Made by a program: the position numbers and the translations under genes
Shown: positions 16,488 through 23,164 of the stretch, in pieces
How the letters are laid out: each line of letters opens with the position of its first letter
Position numbering within the stretch: the first letter of the stretch is position 1
Notes under the pieces: model-generated
What the model was told of the DNA's origin: nothing
Database searches by the model: none
The model's input: only the letters and a program-made list of their open reading frames with translations
From: Bradyrhizobium agreste
GTDB taxonomy: Bacteria > Pseudomonadota > Alphaproteobacteria > Rhizobiales > Xanthobacteraceae
DNA: 64,000 bases
NCBI RefSeq assembly: GCF_016031625.1
Contig: NZ_JACCHP010000006.1
Coordinates: 124,001 to 188,000 of the forward strand
Reading direction: 5' to 3'

Positions 16488-16724
16488 ATGAATACCCGCG
16501 TTCGAGTAGAGGGCTCTGCGGCTATGCTTCGAGAACGTCTCGAGGCGCTGGTCGCACAGCTCGCAGAACTTGAAAGGCTCAGAGAGCGGGTAGGTCGAGA
16601 GGAAAATCTTCAGCGCAAGCTGCGCAAGGCGGGCGCCGCCAATAACCCAGCTCGGACCTTCCAGCTTCGCACAGGCAAAGCTCATGCCCATACTGCTTAT
16701 TCGCAAGACGTCGGGCTGTTGTGA
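16488..16724 (+). CDS. Small coiled-coil protein (copy 2)
   Basis: 78 residues with an excellent ribosome-binding site (AGGAGG) seven bases before the ATG at 16488. Residues 12-45 form a heptad-like helix (MLRERLEALVAQLAELERLR) followed by a basic stretch. The helix aligns with the 61-residue protein at 13716. It lies 222 bases after the Tat-peptide gene on the same strand. It could be an oligomerising partner or a regulatory peptide. No known family. Confidence 0.62.
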   Translation: MNTRVRVEGSAAMLRERLEALVAQLAELERLRERVGREENLQRKLRKAGAANNPARTFQLRTGKAHAHTAYSQDVGLL

Positions 16725-16904
16725 CGAGCGTCCCGAGGCGAATGGATGACGGGACTTTTCCGTCGATTGTTCGCTTCGGCCGGAAGCCGGCCGCAAAGCC
16801 GAAAAAATTGCCAAGCAGGATTGGACGTTTGCAGCGACCGGGCCTCGCGCGGTTTTGCCGAATGGCGAGGGTACTTGCGGGTGGTTCGCGAAAACGAACT
16901 GGTT

Positions 16905-17693
16905 CTAACAGCCTGTCCCGGCTATTCGGCTGCCAGGCGGGCGGGAGGCGCTCCGCGCTGGAGGCCTATGAACGAGCCCCACCGTGCCATGCGAGATTAT
17001 CCGATCGATTCTGCGGCTCAGGACCTTGTAACACTCGCATGCCACAGCTTCGAGCCGCGGCCGATCGATTTCAAGCTGGCCACGTCGATTGGATCTTAGT
17101 GCTCTTGATGCCCGCATCGTGCTCACGACATGTGTGACGGTGGTGCGGCGGACACCCAGCAATTCCGACAACGTTTCCTGGGTCAGCGGGAGGAGATCGC
17201 TGCCATTTGCCCGATCGTGAATGTGAAGCAGCCAGCGCGCCATGCGGGCTTCAACGGAATGTAACGCGTTGCAGGCAGCCACGTGCTGGAGTTGCGTCAA
17301 CAACGATCTCGTGAAGACCTGCACCATCGCTCCGATGGCGGGACTGCATTGTTGCGCTGCCAGGAATTGCGCGGGTGATATTTGCAGCGCGGCCCCCGAG
17401 ATGCGAACAACGGCCGTCGTGGGCGAGTGGGATGCGCCAAGCGCTGTGGTCAGACCCACAGCCCCATCATGGCCGACGATCGTCGTGGCAACTGTCTGCC
17501 CGTTCGGCAGCTCCATGATAGTGGCTATCGCGCCGCTCAGGGGGAAGAGAAGATGTTCGATCCGATCGCCCGATCGGACGAGCACCGTATCGCGCTCGAT
17601 CACGATCTTCCGCAAATGAGGCGCAAGCAAAGCAAAATCCGCTGGCGGCAACGCTGCTAACAAACGATTACCAACTCTGGTCGCGTGGTCCAT
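16905..17693 (-). CDS. Crp/Fnr-family transcriptional regulator
   Basis: 262 residues from the ATG at 17693 (MDHATRVGNRLLAALPP); the longer frame to 18044 looks non-coding. A cyclic-nucleotide-binding-type beta-roll covers about residues 15-130 (VLVRSGDRIEHLLFPLSGAI). It is followed by a dimerisation helix and a Crp-type winged helix near residues 165-225 (LTQETLSELLGVRRTTVTHV). No Fnr-type cysteine cluster is visible at the N-terminus, so it is not an obvious iron-sulfur oxygen sensor. The gene is divergent from the response regulator fusion, which it may control. The C-terminal extension past the wing is Arg/Pro-rich. Confidence 0.85.
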   Translation of the reverse strand: MDHATRVGNRLLAALPPADFALLAPHLRKIVIERDTVLVRSGDRIEHLLFPLSGAIATIMELPNGQTVATTIVGHDGAVGLTTALGASHSPTTAVVRISGAALQISPAQFLAAQQCSPAIGAMVQVFTRSLLTQLQHVAACNALHSVEARMARWLLHIHDRANGSDLLPLTQETLSELLGVRRTTVTHVVSTMRASRALRSNRRGQLEIDRPRLEAVACECYKVLSRRIDRIISHGTVGLVHRPPARSASRPPGSRIAGTGC

Positions 17694-18330
17694 CACGGGA
17701 TCAACCCCCGACGGATGCTTGCAGGCTTGTCGAGCTGCTCTCCTGCGGGCCAGCTCAAGAGCAGCTAACTGGCAGCTACAGATATGGTTCCTGCGATGAA
17801 GGCTAGCATGCGCTGGTCTGACAATCGCACGAACAGCCTGCGTCCGCGACTCCAGCCAGCTCATGCAGACCTGTCGCGGACGCGCAATTAATGCAGTCAG
17901 CTCGCCGATGGTAGCCGGGGCGCCCGAACAGCATCCCAGCCAACGATCATTCTTCATTCTCCAAACAGCTGTTCGGCTGCGAGTGGTGAAGCGCCAGGTG
18001 TGGATCGCGAGCGCGCTCTGAAAGTCTCGTCTCAGGACGAACAACCTCTAAGATAGTGTTCTGGCCAGCAGGACTAACACTCGTGGAATGACGGCCGTGA
18101 CCTGACCGAGTGCCCCTCGAAGCCAACCAACGGCTTTGGCGTCGCTGTGCTGTTCGGGCAAATAAACAGACTTCGGGCAAATGAGCACATTTGCACGTCG
18201 AAATTAACGATTCTAAGTATGGTTAAAAGAGATTAAATCTCTTCCTTTATTCTATTCGTTGTATTTTAATGTCCTCACTCGGTCTCGGCTATATGCCGAA
18301 GGACATAGACGGCCGGGTCGGGCAGGGTCC
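17694..18330. promoter_or_regulatory. Long divergent regulatory region between the Crp-like gene and the response regulator fusion
   Basis: 637 bases with no supported gene. Near the fusion start the DNA turns AT-rich (18201-18270). It contains a perfect 8-base inverted repeat with one central base, AAGAGATTAAATCTCTT, at 18227-18243, followed by CCTTTATTCTATT. The repeat lies about 88 bases before the ATG at 18331 and could be an operator or a weak hairpin. The rest shows nothing I can assign. Confidence 0.4.
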
Positions 18331-21300
18331 ATGTTAGACACGTCTGCGAAAGAGCGGATACCCAAGCGCACCCGGCTTGTGATCGTAGACCGGCAGCCGA
18401 TCGTTCTACAGGGGCTCAAGTCGGTACTCGGGGCGCAGCTGGACTTCGACGTTGTCGCGTCGTGCAGCGACGGGACGAGCTGCATCCAAGCGATCCGGAA
18501 TTTGACACCCGACGTTGCACTTCTTGCTGACACCCTGCCAGATCTGACGGCATCAGAGATCCTCGCCATTGCCAAAGCTGAGCGCCTGCCCACGCGCCTG
18601 GTGTTCTTTACCGAATCCGACACGGACCACGATCTAACCTCGGCCATTGCTGCTGGCGCGTGCGATGCAATCGCGAAGCATGTCGCACCGGACGCTATGT
18701 TGCGATCACTGCGATCGATGACGAAGCGTAGCTTTTTGGAGCAGTCCGATCTCTCGCCAACCGCCGAGGACGCTGACAGCAGCAAAATCGAGAATCAATT
18801 GGAGCTATTGACGCCGCGCGAACGTCAAATTGTACGGCTTGTGTCAGAAGGAATGTCCAACAAGGAGATCGCGCACCAGCTAAACGTTTCCGATGGCACC
18901 GTTAAAGTCCACCTGCACAACATATTTCAGAAGCTTGAAATAACCAACAGGACGGTGCTCGCCACCCGCGCATTGCTACAACGCCCGTCCGGGTTCGGCA
19001 TGCTCTCGCTGGCCCTTCTGGCGGTCGCCATTGCGGACGAACTCAAGGCGTCGGAGGCGAACGACACGCTTCCGAATGACGACAGCACCGGCTCCGCAGC
19101 GGAGCATGCCGAATATGAGTTCTGGAAGCGAGCTATTCTCCGCGTCATCGTCGCGGAATCCGACGAGAAGCCAGCGCTCACCCAGAGAGGCGTTTTTGTC
19201 GGGGCGAGCCAAATCTCAATCGCGGCATCGGCAATGGAAGCGCTGCGCACCGCTGAGCAATCCGCAGGCTCGAAATCGTCGAAGGACTACAGTTCTGCTG
19301 GATCAAGCACACCTGATCTGGCCACGGCCTCCCTGCGGGGAATGAACGACGCGCAGATTGGAGGAGACCCTACCGGGGTCTCGCGGCTTACATCCAATCC
19401 GACCTTGATTCACGCGGGGTACGGTACTTTCGCCACTCTCACCGGTGCGTTGATCTGCGCATTGAGCGATCCCTCTTTGGCATCGCTGTCGCACGACCCG
19501 GCCAAAGCGCCGCTCGACAGCTTCGAGTCCAATTCTACCTCTTCCAGCTCTAGCTTCAATTTCGCATCTGGGCCGAGCAGGATCAATCTTGCGGCTTTCG
19601 GAGCCCTTGCCGCGCTTCATATGACAGCAGCAAGCAAGTCCATACCGCCACACACCATCGCTTGGATTTTCAACCCCGCAAGCAATGAAACGATCGTCTA
19701 CGTGAATGCGACCGATCATGTTCTGGACATCGGGGATCGCGATCTTTTGGAAATCCATCTGCAGGGGGTTGTATCCATTGCAGAAGCGGATTTAGCCGGC
19801 CGGCCGACGGCCGCGGCCGCCGCTCTCACCTTGGAGCAGCTGGAGGAGGCGCTGATATCGTTGGCTGCCAACGAGACTGTTCTGAGTATGGACAGTGCCA
19901 ATACCTTTGTCGGTACGAGGGAGAGTGCACTCGGGACCGCTGGAATTTGGGACATTCAGGCTGATGTCGGCTTGAGGACCGAATTCGCGCCGGCCCGCAC
20001 CAGGGAAAAGGGCGTCGATGGAGCCGACGGGTCGGCTGGCGTGTCACCGATCGTGCTTGCTCATGCTGCGGCGGTCACGGCGGTTGAAAGTCTCACATTG
20101 AATAGTCGGCGGATCGATGCAGGTACCGGCCCTAGCATCGCAGCGGCCGGTAACGCGGGCGGCGGTAACTCACAGCATGTTCTGGAGCCATGGCCTGCAA
20201 AGGAAACAAGCGCGGAGCCGAAAGAAGCCGGCTTCATACCCGGGAGTAATGTCGGTGATGAGAACGAGCATCAATCCCCAGCTTCGGATCCTTCGGGAAG
20301 ATCAGCGAAGACCGCAGAAACAGACCGCGTTGAACATGGCAAGCCGGTGCATTCAAGCTCTACAGACGCACCAGAAGCAGCCGAGTTCGGTGCATCGAGC
20401 TTCGCGGCAACCGACAGCGGCGACCGCGAGGGGGCACAACGGCACGCTCCCGAGCAAATGTCTGCAAGGGGGGCGGGCGCCAGAGATGCGGCCGAGGTGA
20501 AGTCCATGCCGGGCAATCGCACCGGCAATGACGATGAGCGTCATGCTCTGACTTCGGACGGTTCGCCAGGGCCAGCGAAAATGGCTGAACCAGGCGGCCG
20601 CGACCACGGCAACTTGCACGCGTCGGAGCAAGGGTCGGCAACGGCCGCCGCGGAGACGGCCGAAGTGAAGTCCAAACCGGGCAATCGCGCCGGCCATGAC
20701 AACGCGCATGATTCACTGACTTCGGACGGTTCGCCAGGGCCAGCGAAAATGGCCGAACCAGGCGGCCGCGACCACAACGACTTGCACGCAGCGGAGCAAG
20801 AGTCGGCAAAGGCCGCCGCGGAGACGGCCGAAGTGAAGTCCAAACCGGGCAATCGCGCCGGCAATGACAACGCGCATGATTCACTGACTTCGGACGGTTC
20901 GCCAGGGCCAGCGAAAATGGCTGAACCAGGCGGCCGCGACCACGGCAACTTGCACGCGTCGGAGCAAGGGTCGGCAACGGCCGCCGCGGAGACGGCCGAA
21001 GTGAAGTCCAAACCGGGCAATCGCGCCGGCCATGACAACGCGCATGATTCACTGACTTCGGACGGTTCGCCAGGGCCAGCGAAAATGGCTGAACCAGGCG
21101 GCCGCGACCACGGCAACTTGCACGCATCGGAGCAAGGGTCGGCCACGGCGGCCACGGAGACGGCCGCAGTGAAGTCCAAACCGGGCGCCGGCAATGACGA
21201 TGAGCGTCATTCACTGGCTTCGGACGGTTTGTCAGTGCCAGCGACAACGGCCGAACCAGGTGGCCTGGACCACAGCAACTTGCACGCGTCGGAGCGAGGG

Positions 21301-22119
21301 TCGGCAAAGGCCGCCACGGAGACGGCCGAAGCGAAGGCCATACCGGACAACGGAGTTGACAATGATAATGAGCATCATTCCTGGACTCCGGCCGATACGC
21401 CTGAGTCAGCGAAGAAGGCAGAGCCTAGCCTCGCGGATCACAGCAGCAAATGGGGGCACTCGACCTCTGCCCACGGGCCGGAAGCAGATGAGAGTGTTGC
21501 AACGGCCGGTAGCGCGGACCGCGGTAGCACGCAACACGCTACCGAGCCGGCACCCGCAAAGGCGGCGGCACCTGCCGAGTTGGCTGAAACTGACTTCATA
21601 ACCGGCAACGGTGTCGGCGATGGTGCCGATCATCGAGCTCCGGACGCGAGCGCGTCGGCAGCAGTGACGACGGCAAAACTGGCCGACCTGCAGGACGGCA
21701 ATTCGGGACACAATTTACCCTCGACCCCTGCAGACGCATCAGCAGCAACCGAGATCGCCGAATGGGGCGCCGCAAAAGGCGATAGCGCCGAAAACGGAAA
21801 CTCGCAGCAGACTACGCCACCTGCTGCAATCGCATCAGTAGCCGCACAGCCGGCTAAAGCTGCGTTCGAGACCGGTGGCGCGGATCAAGAGCGGGTGTTC
21901 CGCTTCGATAGCGATGCAACTCCTTTCACTCTCATCGCCGCGGTTGAGCCTGAGGAGATCCACATTCCGCTCGATCCACACGTCCAGCCCGCTCATGCGA
22001 CCAACCCGGATATGCTGGTCAAAATCCTGCCCAATGCACTGGACGATCACGCGGCCAACCACGGCAATAGCAGTCCGCATCACGTCACTGTACCTGCGCC
22101 TCATGACTTGCTGATTTGA
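18331..22119 (+). CDS. NarL/LuxR response regulator with a ~1,040-residue repeat-containing C-terminal extension
   Basis: 1,262 residues. Residues ~13-125 are a receiver domain and ~155-215 a LuxR helix-turn-helix (LLTPRERQIVRLVSEG, SNKEIAHQLNVSDGTVKVHL), close to the regulator at 14527. In the receiver, PDVALLADTLPD has Ala where the paralogue has the phosphoacceptor Asp (PDVALVDAALPD). A short hydrophobic segment (FGMLSLALLAVAIA, ~221-235) follows. Next come a Ser/Ala-rich region, a more ordered stretch near residues 440-510 (TIAWIFNPASNETIVYVNAT, LLEIHLQGVVSIAEADL), five 54-56-residue acidic repeats (~722-1000), and a His-rich end. NarL-family regulators are normally ~210-230 residues. The tail has no family I know; it is acidic and rich in Gly, Asp, Ala and Glu, like type I secretion substrates. 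Its stop overlaps fdhD tail to tail. Confidence 0.8.
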   Translation: MLDTSAKERIPKRTRLVIVDRQPIVLQGLKSVLGAQLDFDVVASCSDGTSCIQAIRNLTPDVALLADTLPDLTASEILAIAKAERLPTRLVFFTESDTDHDLTSAIAAGACDAIAKHVAPDAMLRSLRSMTKRSFLEQSDLSPTAEDADSSKIENQLELLTPRERQIVRLVSEGMSNKEIAHQLNVSDGTVKVHLHNIFQKLEITNRTVLATRALLQRPSGFGMLSLALLAVAIADELKASEANDTLPNDDSTGSAAEHAEYEFWKRAILRVIVAESDEKPALTQRGVFVGASQISIAASAMEALRTAEQSAGSKSSKDYSSAGSSTPDLATASLRGMNDAQIGGDPTGVSRLTSNPTLIHAGYGTFATLTGALICALSDPSLASLSHDPAKAPLDSFESNSTSSSSSFNFASGPSRINLAAFGALAALHMTAASKSIPPHTIAWIFNPASNETIVYVNATDHVLDIGDRDLLEIHLQGVVSIAEADLAGRPTAAAAALTLEQLEEALISLAANETVLSMDSANTFVGTRESALGTAGIWDIQADVGLRTEFAPARTREKGVDGADGSAGVSPIVLAHAAAVTAVESLTLNSRRIDAGTGPSIAAAGNAGGGNSQHVLEPWPAKETSAEPKEAGFIPGSNVGDENEHQSPASDPSGRSAKTAETDRVEHGKPVHSSSTDAPEAAEFGASSFAATDSGDREGAQRHAPEQMSARGAGARDAAEVKSMPGNRTGNDDERHALTSDGSPGPAKMAEPGGRDHGNLHASEQGSATAAAETAEVKSKPGNRAGHDNAHDSLTSDGSPGPAKMAEPGGRDHNDLHAAEQESAKAAAETAEVKSKPGNRAGNDNAHDSLTSDGSPGPAKMAEPGGRDHGNLHASEQGSATAAAETAEVKSKPGNRAGHDNAHDSLTSDGSPGPAKMAEPGGRDHGNLHASEQGSATAATETAAVKSKPGAGNDDERHSLASDGLSVPATTAEPGGLDHSNLHASERGSAKAATETAEAKAIPDNGVDNDNEHHSWTPADTPESAKKAEPSLADHSSKWGHSTSAHGPEADESVATAGSADRGSTQHATEPAPAKAAAPAELAETDFITGNGVGDGADHRAPDASASAAVTTAKLADLQDGNSGHNLPSTPADASAATEIAEWGAAKGDSAENGNSQQTTPPAAIASVAAQPAKAAFETGGADQERVFRFDSDATPFTLIAAVEPEEIHIPLDPHVQPAHATNPDMLVKILPNALDDHAANHGNSSPHHVTVPAPHDLLI
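20497..21330 (+). repeat. 168-bp in-frame tandem repeats
   Basis: Five consecutive units begin at 20497, 20665, 20833, 21001 and 21169. The first four are exactly 168 bases (56 codons) and the fifth is 162. Each encodes a unit like VKSKPGNRAGHDNAHD, then SLTSDGSPGPAKMAEPGGRD and HGNLHASEQGSATAA. Units 2-4 are nearly identical in DNA; unit 5 and the sequence after 21331 are progressively divergent. This points to recent expansion by recombination or slippage. Confidence 0.93.
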
Positions 22120-23048
22120 AGCGGTGCATGATTGATGTGGGTGCGCCTTTCAGCTGGCGCACCAACATGGCATCTTAGTCCGCTTCGACGCGGCGGCACC
22201 AGAGGCCGCTCCGCGGCCGTAGCCGTCGCGACCCTCGCCGGATGGCTGAAGATCTCGAACGTGTCTCCTCGCGCGATACCGATGAGCGTGATGCCGCAGG
22301 CCTCCGCCGTTCGGATTGCAAGCGCGGTCGGCGCTGACATGCCGATGACGAGTCCGGCGCCGATCGCTGCCGTTTTCTGCACCATCTCGACCGATATCCG
22401 GCTGGTCAGGACGACGGTGCCGGTGCATCCGGATCGTCCTTCCATGGCAAGAGCGCCGGCCAACTTGTCGAGCGCGTTGTGGCGGCCCACGTCCTCGCGG
22501 ACCAGCATGGTTTTTTGGTCCCGCTCGAAGAAACCCGCAGCATGGGTCGCGTGGGTGCTGTGGTTGAGCACCTGAGCGTCGGTGAGGGCCGCGATCGCCG
22601 TGCCGATCTGTTCGGAGGAGAGGCACAACCCGTGCTCGACGCGCGGCGCGATCCGGCCCGCTTCGCGCAGGCTGTCGATGCCGCACAGGCCGCAGCCCGT
22701 CGGCCCGACGAGGTGCCGCCGTCGCTCCTTCAGCCGCCGCCCCGCGTCGGGCCGCAGCCAGAGACGCAGCTCGATGCCCTCGGGGCCGGGAACGACCGTG
22801 AGTTCCTCGATCTCGCCGATATCGTGAATGATTCCTTCAGTCAGGCTGAATCCCTGGGCGAGGTCAGTCAGATCGGCGGGTGTGGCCATCAGGACGGCGG
22901 CGGTCGTTCCGTCGTAGACGAGGGCGACGGGACATTCCTCTGCCACGATGCGAGCATCATGCACACCGCTCGAGGTGAGCCTCGGCATCGTGACCGAAGC
23001 CGTAGGCGTGGATGCGCGATCGCGTGCGCCGAATTGAGAGCCGTGCAT
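22101..23048 (-). CDS. fdhD: FdhD sulfurtransferase / formate dehydrogenase accessory protein
   Basis: 315 residues from the ATG at 23048. FdhD moves sulfur from a cysteine desulfurase to the molybdenum cofactor of formate dehydrogenases. The sulfur-relay cysteines are at about residues 119 and 122 in TGCGLCGIDS. The nucleotide/cofactor-binding region REDVGRHNALDKLAGA and the C-terminal TSRISVEMVQKTAAIGAGL are typical. It is divergent from the FdhF/YdeP-type molybdoenzyme (116 bases between starts), its likely client. The C-terminus runs past the family core with an Arg-rich tail and overlaps the upstream regulator's stop by 19 bases. Confidence 0.94.
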   Translation of the reverse strand: MHGSQFGARDRASTPTASVTMPRLTSSGVHDARIVAEECPVALVYDGTTAAVLMATPADLTDLAQGFSLTEGIIHDIGEIEELTVVPGPEGIELRLWLRPDAGRRLKERRRHLVGPTGCGLCGIDSLREAGRIAPRVEHGLCLSSEQIGTAIAALTDAQVLNHSTHATHAAGFFERDQKTMLVREDVGRHNALDKLAGALAMEGRSGCTGTVVLTSRISVEMVQKTAAIGAGLVIGMSAPTALAIRTAEACGITLIGIARGDTFEIFSHPARVATATAAERPLVPPRRSGLRCHVGAPAERRTHINHAPLQISKS

Positions 23049-23164
23049 GGATGCTCGTCCTGCGTCGGAGCATGACGCGCGAGCCTGCGCAAGGTTCCGA
23101 ACGCTTAGGAACTTGCGATGGCATTTCGGGTTTGGGTGCGGGGCCTGCAATCGAAGGACACGTC

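Noticed and set aside
20360..21307. 315-codon minus-strand repetitive frame (and the 217-codon frame 20541-21194)
   Set aside because: Antisense of the 168-bp repeats; periodicity comes from the sense repeats, and there is no start site or family.
20497..21330. CRISPR array
   Set aside because: Units are 168-bp in-frame coding repeats with no short repeat/spacer alternation and no cas genes.
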